Below, in pieces: positions 10,243 to 23,187 of a DNA stretch of 64,000 nt (its first letter is position 1; every line of letters begins with the position of its first letter). Made by a program: the position numbers and the translations under genes. The notes beneath the pieces are model-generated. The model worked only from the letters and a program-made list of their open reading frames with translations. It made no database searches and had not been told where the DNA came from. The DNA is from Phoma sp. XZ068 (taxonomy: Eukaryota; Ascomycota; Dothideomycetes; Pleosporales; Didymellaceae), in contig RBKR01000019.1 of assembly GCA_004835665.1 (NCBI GenBank), positions 992,001 to 1,056,000 of the forward strand, written 5' to 3'.

Positions 10243-12721
10243 TGTGGCAGATGTGAACAGAAATTGGGTATAGAAACAGTGCAGAGAAAAAAGGCGAGCT
10301 GTTGTTGATTGAAAGAGGGGCGTCGGCAGAGGGGCAGCAGCGGTATTTGAATCGTTCTCCCTTTTGCTCCATAATATCGGACCATTGATTTCCGCCAGTG
10401 ATGTCAGATGCGAGACGACAATAGGTCCTCTTAGCTGTCATAGTTCCTTGTACGTTTTGCTTGATTGGGCGGGCCTCTGGGCGGCGAGGCCTTTGGTCGT
10501 CCGTTGCTCGCCGGTACCCTTTTCCATCGTCACCAGCGCGTCAACGACAGCTCACACCAACCTAAGATGCAACATTGTCATTTTTGGGTGCGATAGCTCT
10601 GCGGCCAGGCCCCAGTGCAACCACGCCGGTAGCAGTGTGATTCCAAATACTTCATCTTTGAAGATTTATCTCAAATCCCAAATGTGCTATGCCGTCATGT
10701 ACTTGTTCAAACAATTGCCCCACGTTGAGTTCAGCCTCCCCGCGGCATGGTGGGGGCTGCTTAGTAAGTTGATCCACGAATGAGGGGCCTCTCCGCATGC
10801 CAAGCTTACTTCCGATCGGCTTTCTCTCCGACGACGCGCTGTCAGAATCGCTTGAACCATGCTCTTTGCAGGATGGAGTTGCCGACAAGCCGACAAGCCG
10901 ATGACTACACTCCGTTTCCAGGATCTCTTTTGAGGCTGGCCTTCTTTGGCGATTTCACGTTTCTTCCTTGGTCATCTTATCTCAAACAACGACCAAAGAC
11001 CCAGGATTTCCGAGGAATTCGTGTATAATTGACCGAAGCGAAGCGCCAACAATGTTGACCAATCATGATCCTGATCGAACCACGAGATATAGATAGACGT
11101 TACGAATCCTCAACGTCGACAGCGGTCCTGTGATGTCTTGTTCCTATGGCCAAGTAGCACGAGATGCTTCTGCTAGATCATCCAAATCTTGATTGAACGC
11201 GGTCTATTTCATACGATGAGACAGTTCTTTCGGTCCAATAGACAGCTCGCGCAATGGCGAATCGTACTCTCCATATCTCTGGTCCGGACAAGAACCTGCG
11301 GAAGCCCAGGTCTTTCGAGAATGGCCGGGGCGTGGACTACAATTGACAGCTGGAGGCCATCTGGAGTATATCAACTTGGGCACGGATTGCGACATGACCC
11401 CCCGCAAGGCGTGCGTTTGCAATTATGATGAGCATTGCCAAAGGCACATAGAATGACGACTTGGAGGAAGAACAATGATAGAGTGAGACTGCTTCGACAC
11501 TTTGATGTACCAACTAGGTACTCCCGCGCTAGTCGCCTGTTGTGGGGCAGAGTTGTACTTTCCATCAACCACACTGTCGCAATCATCCGCATATGGCGCT
11601 ACGTCAGGTCATAATCATTGCACCTTCCACCTGCAGACCAGTTGCTTTCAGGATTTTACCGCCTTAATTGGTATCACGCAAACCTCAATTCTGCGGTAAT
11701 TCGCACCGTTATCATGTACCAAGGATTGCTGTCGTATGCTCGTACAAGGGGCTGTCCATTTAGAGAGTTGCGGACCTGCAGAGCGGGAACTGTCCTTGGC
11801 ACAGGCAGCGGCCGTACGACACCCTGAAACCACATGTGGGTATTCCCAAATGCTCACTGGCAGCGGCAGCAGAACACCCATCGCCCGCACTTTCGAAACC
11901 TGAGGTGCGGACACAGCATTTGTTGGGCAAGGCCAAGTCCCTGGAATCTCCACACGACACCGAGATGTGACCGTTCTGCCCGACCGTCAACTGCCGTGCG
12001 ATTCATTTGTACCAGAATCCACGTTGACAAAAGTGGCCACACAGATCAAACCTGCCTGGGATAATCAATTAACTGCTCGTCTTGCTGACAAGTCGCTTTG
12101 GTAGGTCATCGAAGCATAGATTAAGCGGCATCCAATAGGCCACCGGTGCAGGGTTCGGCATTCCCAAGATTGACCAGGACGAAGTATGATCTAGGTTAAA
12201 ATCCCACAGCTTTCGGTGGCAGCTTGTATCGCAGACAATGGTAGCTTCGCACGAAACCAATGCTTTTTCTGCTTCTTGACTCGCATCTAAGTCGCTTCGA
12301 GGTAGGGTGCGACGTTGCGCAGGGGGCCCTTTCAACCACTCAATGGGCACGCAGGCCAAGTTTCTGCTTACCTCGTGGTATCGCTGGTAGCGACTCGAAA
12401 TCAGCGTCAATATCCACTCAACATTGCATTGGCTGGAATTCAAGGTTCAGTCTATAACAAAAGTCTTTTGAAAGTGGTGGGTTCACGTGCATCCCACCCC
12501 GGGTGATCAGCCTCCGTAGCGAATGGCAAGCCCGTTTCACTATATTCGGTTCGGACGCTGTAAATGAACAATTGAGGGGAGGACCTTGCACGGGGGACTA
12601 CCGCGCCGCGCCCGCGTACATTGCAAGGGTAGGTCGCCACACCTTTATATCGCAAAGCTCACCCTCACGGCCACGCAGTGGGGATGGCGAGTCTGCTGCA
12701 GCCCACTTCCAAGTCGTCAAG
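10243..12721. other. 2.5-kb gene-poor region with a possible decayed cysteine-rich frame
   Basis: No gene with a family signature is seen. On the minus strand, about 11760-11990, a frame holds eight cysteines in a spaced pattern (SCGD, NKCCVR, GDGCS, PTCGF, GRCLC, PLC) but lacks a plausible start and signal peptide. A separate minus frame at 12069-12443 is also unrecognised. These could be relics or unresolved exons of a small secreted protein gene. Confidence 0.35.
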
Positions 12722-14286
12722 ATGCCTACCTATCCACTCCAACTCACCTGCTTGGGGGTGATATATGGATCGCCTGCACTAGCAGTTGTTTTCGTCGCAC
12801 TGAGGATTTATACAAGGCGGAAACTGAACCTGAGACTTAGCTGGGGTACGCACTGCACATTCGCGCTGATTTGCACACCTGACAAAACACATAGATGACT
12901 GGCTCATCATCATGCCTACCATCCTGTCAATTGCGCTCATCGGGCCCTCACAAAGACGTCAGTACTCCATGAAAGAGACGCATTCCGCCACTAAGTAATA
13001 TCAGACGTGAAGATGTGGCATGTCGGCATTCACATCTACGACTTGGATCCAAATCAGATTGAGCCAAACTACGATGAGTGGTATGCGGTATGTCTGTTCG
13101 GTTTTCCAGGCATCAGCAATGGCTGACTAGATCCTAGGTCCAAATGGCGTTCAACTTACTCAATATCCCGATCCTGCCACTCGTCAAAGCCTCTATTATC
13201 CTGCTCCTTCTACGCGCCGGATCCATCATTACGTGGCTGAAGAAAGTACTCTATTGCATCTTAGTTTTCACGGCCGGAAGCGCACTATTTCCCTGGATCC
13301 TATACATTTTTACCTGCCCACCACAGACTGGTAACACCTGGAAGCCACGAACATTCGGCAACCTGCACTGCATGGGTCGACACCGGATGGGCGAGATGAT
13401 GATTTGGGTCACCTGCGCCAACCTCCTCACCGATCTGCTCATTCTACCCATCCCTTTCATCATCGTTCGGAGAATGATGAGCGCGCGTCTGCGATCACGA
13501 CTGGTCGTTCTGACAGTCTTCGCATGCAGTCTGGCAGTAACAGGCATCGGCGCCGCCAAAATCTACCTCTCCTACCGCGACCGCCTCTACACATCGTACG
13601 ATGTCGACTGGACATATCCAATCGACTACTGCATCAACCACATAGAAAACAACGTTGCAATTATCGTCGCCAACATTCCCATACTCCGCGGCCTCGTCAC
13701 ACGCTGGGTCTTCAACTTCAAAGGCACTAAAGGGGAACCCGCAGATCACAAAGAACGCCCCAGCCCGCTCCGAAAGCGCTCGAACCTTTCAGAAAAAGCG
13801 TACAAGAAAGTGCACAACAATCCAATGATGCGCAAGCTCTTGCCTTGTATTGATGACTTCTCATCCAGTCTGGCTACCCCCGAGCAATCAAAACAACGCT
13901 CGGAACGACCACTATCGGGCACCTTCACTACGCTCTCCCGAAATACCAGCAGGAAACTCAGCATCTACCTCTCTCGCTCCCGTCACAACAGCACAGACAG
14001 ATATGATAGCGCCGACGCAATGGAGAAGAGCTATGCTCAGGAGACAGTCACATCTATTGGGTCTGCACCGACGCTCATCGGGTCTGCGAACAGGGGGTCG
14101 CAGCAGTGGGACAGCAGTTTTTTGCACGCAAAGCGCAGCAGTCCGACGCTACATGCGAGTGAGCCTTTTGGAAACTTGCAGTCAGTGAACGAATTGCCAC
14201 CGCTGGAACCGGTGCGCATGCGCAGCGCGCTGGACGGCGAGGAGTTTGATTTCGACGAGGCGATATGGCCGTATTCGCAGCGCTGA
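12722..14286 (+). CDS. Fungal rhodopsin-fold (SAT4/Pth11-like) seven-transmembrane protein
   Basis: Four exons (12722-12845, 12895-12957, 13005-13087, 13138-14286) with three introns of 47-50 nt encode 472 residues. The order of parts fits the fungal integral membrane rhodopsin-domain family. TM1 (about residues 5-28) ends with RIYTRRKL, followed by the hallmark DDWLIIM created at the first splice junction. Later segments include LVKASIILLLLR, CMGRHRMGEMMIWVTCANLLTDLLILPIPFIIVRRM and a last helix before NIPILRGLVTRW. A Ser/Thr-rich cytoplasmic tail of about 170 residues follows. Members are plasma-membrane proteins, some of them Pth11-type G-protein-coupled receptors that sense surfaces or nutrients. 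The ligand is unknown here. The cysteine-rich CFEM extracellular domain of classical Pth11 is absent. Confidence 0.85.
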
Positions 14287-15846
14287 GTAGATGCACATCT
14301 GATACCCGAGAAAAAAAAATTGACGCCACAGTTCACAGTTCACAGTCCCAATTTGCGAGAGATGTGTATTGTTCTCATACATGATATCTGCCTTTCTGGG
14401 TCTCTTTGTTCAACAAGCAAGTCCTACGACTCCCTTCCCATCAGTACGCGCTGCAGTCCTCAACATTTGCTCTTCGCGACCGCTTGCGACTGCTCAGCGC
14501 CATGGTCTGGTCTGAGCGCCGGCGCGGCACGGCACGCTCCATGGTGGTGATCGGTAGCCTTGCCACGCTCACCACGGCGCTGAGGCCCGTCATCCCGTAC
14601 TGATCGCCACGCTTGTTCACACTGCCGTAGAGCAGAATCTGGGGTAAACGCCAGGTACTCACGTGGACGGGCAAAGACTGTCCGATGTTGCCGGTTTTAG
14701 GTGACAGTCGTGGCGATAGACAAGTTTGCTCGGGTGGCTTGCTTAGCACCGAGCTGATATGAGGGACTATCTTGCGCGCTATCCGGAGGACAAAGCGTAC
14801 ATTGTGTGGAGTTGGTGGTGTGAGTTGTCAAGGGCGATATTGACGCAGGGCGTGCCTTGCGACGGAATCTCCTTGCGTAGGGCTAGTCGTGCATAGGTAC
14901 CGAGCTCACACTGAGCTCACTACCGCTTTGGGCAGCAATAAAATGGACAATATGAACGGAGCGCATTATACTGGCGCTACTGAACATACACATGATGTGG
15001 TGTGTCGGCTCATGGGAGTTCTTTTACGACGGAGACATGTCCTCCGCAGACTATGTCAAGTTGGTGGATATTTGAATATCAGCGTGATCAAACTAGACTA
15101 TTGTATTGCCTAGCTACTAATGCCTTTCTAACTACAAGCGCCGGTGACTCGCGGGTATAATTGACTCGACGACATAACTCCTGGGCATAAGTGCTTGGGT
15201 ATGGACGAAAGGATAAACATGGAGAAGAGACGAGACGCTTGTGTGGAGCCGATGTATCGCATCTAACTGCCCCGTGTACGCATTAGGTTCGGGTCGCGTA
15301 GTCTTGCAATCTATTTCGCCCCGCGGGTGATATGGATAAAGTGGACAGGGGGGCTGACCAGCACGATCTCGACGTTGCTTGGTTGCCAACTTTCAAGGGC
15401 CGAAATTGGTGGAGATACTTTGTCATGCGGCTTTACTTCGTGGTATGTACGAGTACTCTAGTACAGGTAATGTTTTAGTCAAGTTGAAGATACGAAGTAG
15501 TGAAACGAGTTTGAGTAGGTTCGTACATCGTCGTTGATTACAATTTAAGCGTATCGAAAGAGCCATGTCCAACAGTCACAAATTTTGAACTTTTAAAAAA
15601 AATGGATTCTCAATTCTCAACGTCGACAGGTTGCAGGGTTCGGGCTGGATGATTGCCGGCATCTGACAGGTGTACCCTGGAAGACGTTTGTACCGACGGC
15701 GGGTGTGAGGTGGGGACGATTGCCGACAAGAACATGCATGTCAACAGGTGACAGTCGAGACCTGAGCACAATATGCGGATTACAGGGGTGCAAAACGTGG
15801 TCGATCCTACGCGGTCCGGAGAAACTGGGGTGCAGGATCATCCAGG
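14287..15846. other. 1.6-kb convergent intergenic region, no gene seen
   Basis: It lies between the ends of the rhodopsin-fold gene and the GH45 gene. Only short frames without recognisable domains occur. No RNA gene was recognised. Confidence 0.4.
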
Positions 15847-16790
15847 TCATATCGCGAGCAACACCGCTATGCCGGCGGCAGAAACGGCCACACCGATAGA
15901 TGCTATCGTCATGTGTGCTGACGAGGTCTTTGCTTGCGTTACATTTCCGGATAGCTGTTCAGCAAGCGTCTTCTCATCTTCGCGGACACAGCCCGTTTTT
16001 GATGTAATCTCGCTTGGGCAGAGAACCCGTTTGAAATTCGCGCTGTGGAACGTCAGATGCGTGGCAATGTGGAAAGACATACATGCGTACCTTGGAAATG
16101 AAGCATCCTTAAGCCAGTCGAAACGCCACTCACATGCGGGCCGCATGACTTGTGGCAGATTCTGGCAATCCTGCTTTGTGGCAACGCCTTCATGGTCTTG
16201 GCCGAAGACGGATTGAGATACACCATATTGAGTCGCACAGCCATCGACCGAAGTTGTGTTCCCACCAGGTACCTGACAAGTGGTCAGCCTTCACTTTTTA
16301 TGACGACAGTGTGTAACTATACCGCTAAAGTGAACCTATTGACAGTCTTGATGTCGTAGGCAGTGTTCGATGCTTGCACAATCATGCTTTTCCCTATCAG
16401 TGGCTCGCTAGTGAAGTCCAGTTGAAAGCATGCGCAGCACCAGACATCCTCAGTTGGTGCGCCGCCGGTGATTTCTTTGGTGAGATATGCGCCGGCAAAA
16501 CCGTACGAGAAGGTATCGTTGACTGCCCAGGGCTGTTGTTGTGAACAGGCGAACGCAGTTCCACCATTGCAACCGGTACCAGCATCAATACTGATGGGTT
16601 TGTCGTCTGCTGTGCAGGAGCCCACCGGGCTGGAGACGGGTCCCTTGCCCTTCCATCCGCAAGACGGCTTGCAGCAATCCCAAAAGCGTGTTGTCAACGC
16701 CTCGCCGCTGTAGTTGAGATTTGCACAGCCAGCTAGGACGACAAAGAACTCCAAGAGGAGAAAGAGGCTGCGGTGGGATGTAGCCATCAT
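15847..16790 (-). CDS. GH45 endo-beta-1,4-glucanase with C-terminal GPI-anchor-like tail
   Basis: Three exons (16323-16790, 16091-16272, 15847-16042; introns 50 and 48 nt) encode 281 residues. A signal peptide spans about residues 1-22. The GH45 signature RFWDCCKPSCGW places the catalytic base at Asp38. After the first splice, VPGGNTTSVDGC supplies the catalytic acid at Asp166. The cysteine-rich barrel continues through WCCACFQLDFTS, CEWRFDWLKDA and NFKRVLCPSEI...GC. The reaction is internal hydrolysis of amorphous cellulose with inversion. After the catalytic domain the protein does not end or add a CBM1. It has a Ser/Thr-containing stretch followed by a terminal hydrophobic segment of about 20 residues (IASIGVAVSAAGIAVLLAI), which looks like a GPI-attachment signal. 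Both introns are required to restore the family core. Confidence 0.93.
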
Positions 16791-19592
16791 TTCGTGATCA
16801 AAAATGTAAATGTGAAGCAGAGACTAGAAGGCATGATTTGATAGCAGGGGCAGTTGCGGGCCACGAAAATGTATTTGAACAATGGGCAGGAGGGGCTTGC
16901 TTTCTTCGGACGTCCGCAAGGAGAAAGGAGAAACTAGTCTGGTGAAGCGGTTGTAGGGTGGTCTACCGGCGGTGACATGCCCTGCGCTTAAGCAGTTGCC
17001 ACGCAGGGATCGGCTTAGCAGCGGCACCACTCTCGCACTTTGGTAAGAGACAGTGAGATCCTGAATGGCCCAGAAATGACATGCGTCCGAATTCACTCGG
17101 GTCAATGCGCCCCTTGCAATTTACTGCGAACGCCTTCCCCACACTTTTGCGTCAATCTGTTTCGATCCCCACAGTCGGGCCGTGGCGTTCTTAATCTGTC
17201 GGCTCATTGCTGGTCCCGGCGTATCTTCTGTCCTTGTTATCAATCATGCTCCGATTGCTTGAGTTGTGTTGTTGGAATACATAAATATCTGCAGTTGATG
17301 GTTCCACCCTGTGTGTCCCAGGACCCTCGTGTTGGACGTCCTTGACATGGTTAAGCGAGCCACACCATAACCTCACGGTGCAGTCGTACAACAGACTGCC
17401 AAAGCACAACAGGCAAATGGAACTCGTTAGGCACGTGGCGTTGTGGCTGGCGGATAACCCGTCTGCAAGGCACGGATCCTTGTGCAAATGTCCTTAATCT
17501 GGATGCTGGCGCAAGAGGCGTCAAAATCATATAGACAAAGGAGCAGCTCATGAAGACGGCGTCGTAATGTTTGATGTTTTGCATCGCTTGTGTGTTTCGC
17601 AGACGTCATTGGATGTTTCCGGGGTCGCTTGTGTAGTGAGCAATATCTGGCATGGGTTACCTAGTCTTAAGCCGCTGTGAGAGTGCCGCGAACCAACCTG
17701 TAGGGAATAATCTTCGTAGATCTAAAGGTCCAGACTCACGGGCATGCCTGTAGTACCTCTTTTATAAATTATATAGTTCGAGACTCTGCCCCTGGCCTGG
17801 TCGTGGTTGACAAGGAGACTTCGGAGGACCGGGAGGCAAACCTAATCGACTGCAGCGTTACAATTTTCTTGGTCTACGTCAACATACTGCAGGTATACGT
17901 AACGACAAGCATCAGGATGCTGCTGGGGAGAAGCCTCATTCGTTCCGTTGTACCGGAATTTGCTTAATCTTACGTGAAAAACCTAGAAATGCTCTCCTTC
18001 ACCTGAGAGGGGGAGATAAGTGTGCGTCTTCAATGCTCTTGAAGGTTTTCTCGTACTAGAAGATTATATCAATTTCAAGAGGGCACAATGTATACTTGCT
18101 AAAATCCAAATAAGCAAAGATTGGAATAACAATAGTAATTAACTAATCCTTATCAGAGGTTCAACACCATATAAACCACTCTTAGCGACTTTAAAGTCAA
18201 CATACACAAGAAAAGCTTTTGAATCTTGGGATCCCATCTATCTCAGGCCACAGCCTAGTAGTCTCGTTCTCTTCAATTTAATTATTTCTTATAGTTTCCG
18301 TCCGAGCAGAGTCTAATAGTTGCTAGTACATGCAACTTGGGACAAACCTCTTTCTTCTATTCATTCTCTTACTTATTCACGTAGGCTGGCTGTGATAGTA
18401 TATAGCACTAGCCTTTGTCCATGTATATAGCCTGTTATCTACTGTTTTAGCCAATTTCTCTTGAACATACTTGTTCTAGATTAGTAGGTTTTGTATATAA
18501 AGAATACATTATAGAAAGGTAGGATAGAAAGAAAAAAGTATCCAAAGAAGATAGGCAAGTAGGAAAATAGCACAAACCCGAGCCCGTAAAGCAGTAGAAG
18601 CCTATATAACTCCAAACCAACACTTCTTCGAACTCAAGGTACAGAAAAAACACTTCCTATACTTCCCTACTACAAATCTTTAGCTTTCTACTTCTATATA
18701 CCCCCATGAAACCTTAAAGTGCTTGGTGCAAGGTACTATAGCAGTCCTACCAGCACAAATCCCTCCAATCAACCACCCAGCTACCCAATTAATTAGTTAA
18801 TCAATACTCCCAATCAACCCCCTACAGAATAAATTCTTCATACGATCAACGCTACACAACCAGCGCTGTGTCAGACAGCCAGCACCGCGTTGAACACCCA
18901 ACACCACATTGAACACCCACCGTCATCTCAAGCACCTATCACCAAGCAAATCCCACTACGTATCACCAAGCTTCACATACAATACTCCCTGCCTACCAGA
19001 CCTCAACCTATACAACATTACAAGACTGCAGAACTACGGGGTATTAGTATCATCCAGAAATCGGATCCAACCCAGAGCTTATGTGCGATTATACCCCGGG
19101 GCAAAGGAAAAAGAGACTGGCATAACGAACTTGATCTAAACTGTACTATCAAGTACACGTCTACCACCCCCACTTCTTTCATAACCGAACACTGCATCTC
19201 CAACGAAAGCGGTAGAAGGCATGGAAAAATAGCCGCTGAGTGGAATGTCGTTGTTGACGTTACCCTTACGGTGACGATGTTGTTAACACTGTGAACTTGC
19301 GAAATAGTCCGAGATAAAGATTCACAGAGAGAACTTCGCTACCGTGGCACTTCCAACGGGAACGAGACGAAATAAGATGAAACAAGCATGTCGCGTTTCA
19401 TTCAGAAAAGGAGATAAATCAGTAGGATTGACTGCTCAGCTGGAGAAACGTAGGACACGAAGTCGTGGATAAAAGGAGGTATAATGCAATGGAGTTGAGG
19501 GAGATGAAGAAATAAAGAAAATGACCTCATGTATCGTTCATTTCATTTCAGTTCACATTCCAAACTTTTCCTACTATCTACCTGATTCAAGT
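16791..19592. other. 2.8-kb intergenic region containing an AT-rich island
   Basis: The first 900 bases are ordinary upstream sequence of the GH45 gene. From about 17.7 to 18.9 kb the sequence becomes clearly AT-rich and TpA-rich, then C/A-rich with short repeats (TATCACCAAGC and TTGAACACCCA each twice near 18.9 kb). No intact frame is present. This texture fits an old repeat eroded by repeat-induced point mutation, but no transposon protein remnant was recognised. Confidence 0.45.
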
Positions 19593-22500
19593 CTACACAC
19601 CTCTCCTCCCACCAACAGTCTTCAGGGTCTCCTTCATCGCATCTGTCAATTTACTCGCCAGCAAATCCTTCAGCCCGTTCTTCTCAGGCCGGGGCATAAA
19701 GCCCAGCTCAATGAGGTAGCTAATATACACGCCGACCGTATCCTCGGTCACAGCTCCGCCAGCGCTCCAGTCCTGGCCCGTCCACTTCTCATCCTCCTTG
19801 AGGGCCTTGGTGGCATTGCGGTCGTCCATTTCGGGCGCCTTGGTGTCGGCGGGGAGGTCGCCGGTGACGAAGTGGTAGAGGGGGAGGAGGGCGTTTTCTT
19901 CCTTTGTGCCGGAGCGGTCGGCGACGTAGGCTTCCATGTTTGCTTTCCATTGGGCGTAGGGGACTTCGGGGACAGTGTAGCCGAAGGATTCGAGGGAGCC
20001 GAGGAATTGCTGGAATGTGATGCGCGGGTGCGAAGTGATCTGGGATACGCCGAGCGGCGCAACGGGGGGGTTGAAGGTCGAGGACACGACGACACGGGCG
20101 ACGTGGTTTACGGGGACCATGTTGATTGTGTTCTTGATGTCGGGGCGGGACTTGAGCTGGATACAGCTCTTGAGGATGCGGATGAGGAAGTCGTCGGTGT
20201 TGGTGGTGCCGTTTTCAGGGTCACCGAGAACGTAGCCAGGGCGGATGACAACGCCGTTGAGACCGCGCTTGCCTGCGGCGCGGGTGATGTACTCAGCAGC
20301 CCACTTGGACTGGCCGTATCCTGTTCCGAGTCCCTTGCGGGCGCCCTCCAGGTCATCTTCTTCGAGAACACCGGTACCGCCTTCAGCCAGTGATTTCTCG
20401 GACAGCTTGACGAAGTAGTCTGTGTCGAGGACGGAAGTGGACGACACGAGACCAAAGTTCTTTGCTTTGCCAGTGGAGCAGAGGGAGAGGGCAGTCATGG
20501 TGGATTCGACGTTGGGCCCGCGCAGGCGAGAGTAGGGCAGTACCCAATGTACGAGGGCACCGTTGTGGACAACGACGTCGACTGAGTCGCAGAGAAGGTT
20601 CCATGTGTTCGGCTCGAGACCGAAGTTTGGCTTCTGGAGATCACCAACGAGAGGCTCGAGGCGACCCTCCCAGCTATCCTCCCAGATGCCGTACGCTTCG
20701 CATGTCTTGCGGACTCGGTCAAGCGCACCGTCCAGGTCCTTTGCACGGACCAGCACGGTAACCTTACCAGGTCTCGACAATAGATCGCGGAGGATGTACG
20801 CACCCAAGAACCCAGTAGCACCGGTGAGGAATGTGTGAATCTCCTCACCTGGGGTCAGAGGTTCCCTGGTCTTGAAGTCGCTCAGCTGTGCGGCAAGATC
20901 CCTAGCATCGGCCGAGTAGGCTTCGTCTTCTGGGCTGTCATCGATAGCGTCTGCCGTGTCCAGACGCAGACCAATGGGGTCGACAGCCTGGTCGATGTTG
21001 GCAGAGAAAGCGCGCAGTGTGGGGTACTGGAAGATGGTGGTCATGGGTACATCGATATCCTTCCACTCCTGACGAATCTTGAACAGAAGCTGTTGGGCAA
21101 TGATGCTGTGTCCACCGAGGTCGAAGAAAGAATCAGTACCGCTAATACCCTCGGCCGTCACACCACGGTCACTCAGCAGGTCAGCCCAGATCTCGGCCAT
21201 CTTCTGCTCGGTAGGTGTCAGAGCTTGACCGAGCTGCGAGGGCCGCCTGGCGCCAGCTGCAGCGATCTGCTTGGGCTCAGGGAAGGGCAGGGCCGGACGA
21301 TCGATCTTGCCGTTGGGGTTCAGAGGGAATCGCAGCATAGGAACGATGACTGACGGGACAGCGTAGGATGGGAGCTTCTTCTTGAGGTGCTCGCGTACGT
21401 CGTCGCGCAGGTACTTGAAGCGCTTGAGCATGGAGACCATGTCTGTTTCCTCGGTAGAGGTCTCGTTAGCGCCTCGTTCCTGGAGCCAATCCTGCCATCG
21501 CTTCATCTCAGGGACGATGTAGCTGACAAGAGTTGGTTCCTCGTAAGCATCGCGCTTGAGCAATGTGACGTTCTCGCGGACCAGAGGGTGAGCAGACAGG
21601 TGGGAGTCGATCTCTCCGAGTTCAATACGGAAACCTCGGATCTTGACCTGGGAGTCGACACGTCCGGTGCAGTGGACGTTGCCATCTGGGCCGTAGTGGC
21701 CGAGATCGCCAGAGCGGTAGAGCCTGTCACGGGGGCCCTTGTAGAAGTCGCGCCACGGCTCAGCTGCGCCCTGGCTCTCGACTCGCTGCTTGTCCTCTTC
21801 TACCCACTTCTTAGGGTCAACGAACCAGTTCTCGACGAACTTGGAGGCTGTCATATCTGGCAGACCGAGGTACTCCTCGGCAAGACCGCCAGCGCGCACG
21901 TAGATTTCTCCACTCTCGCCGACGCCGCACATCTTGTTTCGGTCGTCGCGGTTCACAACGAGCAGCTGCACGTTGTTCATGCCGCGGCCTGCAGGAACGA
22001 CCTCGCCAATGCTGTCCAAGAATTCGGGGGCCTCGGTGGCGCTTGGAACTTCGTAGTAGCTGACAGCGCGCTGTGTCTCGGTGGTGCCGTACATGTTGAC
22101 GACGCGAACGTTGGGCGCAAGAGCCTGCAGTCTCCTGACATCGCGCTTGATGAGCAAGTCGCCGACAAAGAAGGAGTGGTGAAGGGTGGGGAAGATTGCC
22201 GAAGCACCTCCGACCAAGATCTGACCCATGGCGGGTGTCAGATGTGTGACTGTGGCACCGTATCTGCGCATCCATTCGGCCAGCTTCTCGTGCTGAATGT
22301 CCTCCTTGCTAGGAACCAGTAGCTGAGCGCCAAGGAACAGAGGTGTGAAGATGTCGCGCTGGATGGGGTCGTGTGCAATGCCAGAAAGCATGGTGAACTT
22401 GTCGTTCTCGGACAAGCCAAATGTCTCGGCCATCCATGGGAAGTAGTGCGTCAGGGAAAAGTGTCGTCCCTTGACACCCTTTGGCTTGCCCTCGGATCCG

Positions 22501-23187
22501 GATGTGAAGGACAGCGTAGGGGTCGAATCGGGGCCGACCAGGACGCCTGGCAGCTCTGCCTTGCCCTGCTGCTCTTGCAGGACGTCCTTGCCATCTTTGG
22601 CGCCTCCCACCAGGGATCCGTCGTCTCTGAGTTCGAGCGCTGGGACCTCGGTCCTCAGCTGCAGGTTGTCGGCGACGTACTGGCGGACCTGGTCGGAGAT
22701 GGGCCCTGCTTCTTGGATGGCCTTGTTGATGACTACGAGGGCGCGGGGCTGCGAGACTTCGAGGTAGATGCACTGGCGGTCCGGGGGGTATCTCAAGAAC
22801 TGGTTAGCAATGCTTTAGGTTAATTGGTAGGGAGACGTACAGGGGGTCCAGCACGGAAAAGGTCGCGCCTGCCGCCAACACAGCCATGATGGCAACGACC
22901 AGGTCAACGCCGCGGTGGGCGAAGATCATGACGACATCTCCTCTTTGGATGCCGCTCTGCACAAAGTGATGTGAGAGCACCGAGACGGCGTCGAAGATGT
23001 GCTTGTATGTGAATGCGCGCTCTGGCGTCCTGCTGGTGGCAGTCTCTACCACGCAGCGTCGTTCGGGGTGCTTGCGCGCATTTCCCGCGAAGATTTCGTG
23101 GATGGGACCCTTGAAGTCAGACCAGTGAAGGTCTGCGGCAGGGTCTGGGATGTTTGCCTGGGAGACTGAACCCATTGTCGCCGTCAA
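19593..23187 (-). CDS. LYS2: Alpha-aminoadipate reductase large subunit (L-aminoadipate-semialdehyde dehydrogenase)
   Basis: Two exons (22841-23187 and 19593-22791) and a 49-nt intron give 1181 residues. The enzyme activates alpha-aminoadipate with ATP, loads it on a phosphopantetheine arm and reduces it with NADPH to the semialdehyde, a step of fungal lysine synthesis. The adenylation domain carries SFTSGSEGKPKG at about residues 209-220 and later YRSGDLG and NPNGKIDRPALP. The carrier motif is FDLGGHS with the pantetheinylated serine near 678. The thioester-reductase domain has FLTGATGFLGAY (about 770-781) and the catalytic YGQSK near 941-945. The intron model uses GTACGT and an unusual GAG acceptor preceded by the branch-like GCTAAC, producing VLDPLYPPDRQ. 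A 37-nt alternative (GTCTCC...CCAG) would insert three residues. The enzyme requires a separate Lys5-type phosphopantetheinyl transferase. Confidence 0.96.

Noticed and set aside
19521..20393. Plus-strand frame of 290 codons, and another of 311 codons at 21387-22322
   Set aside because: Both are antisense to LYS2 and reflect third-position GC bias. They lack domains.
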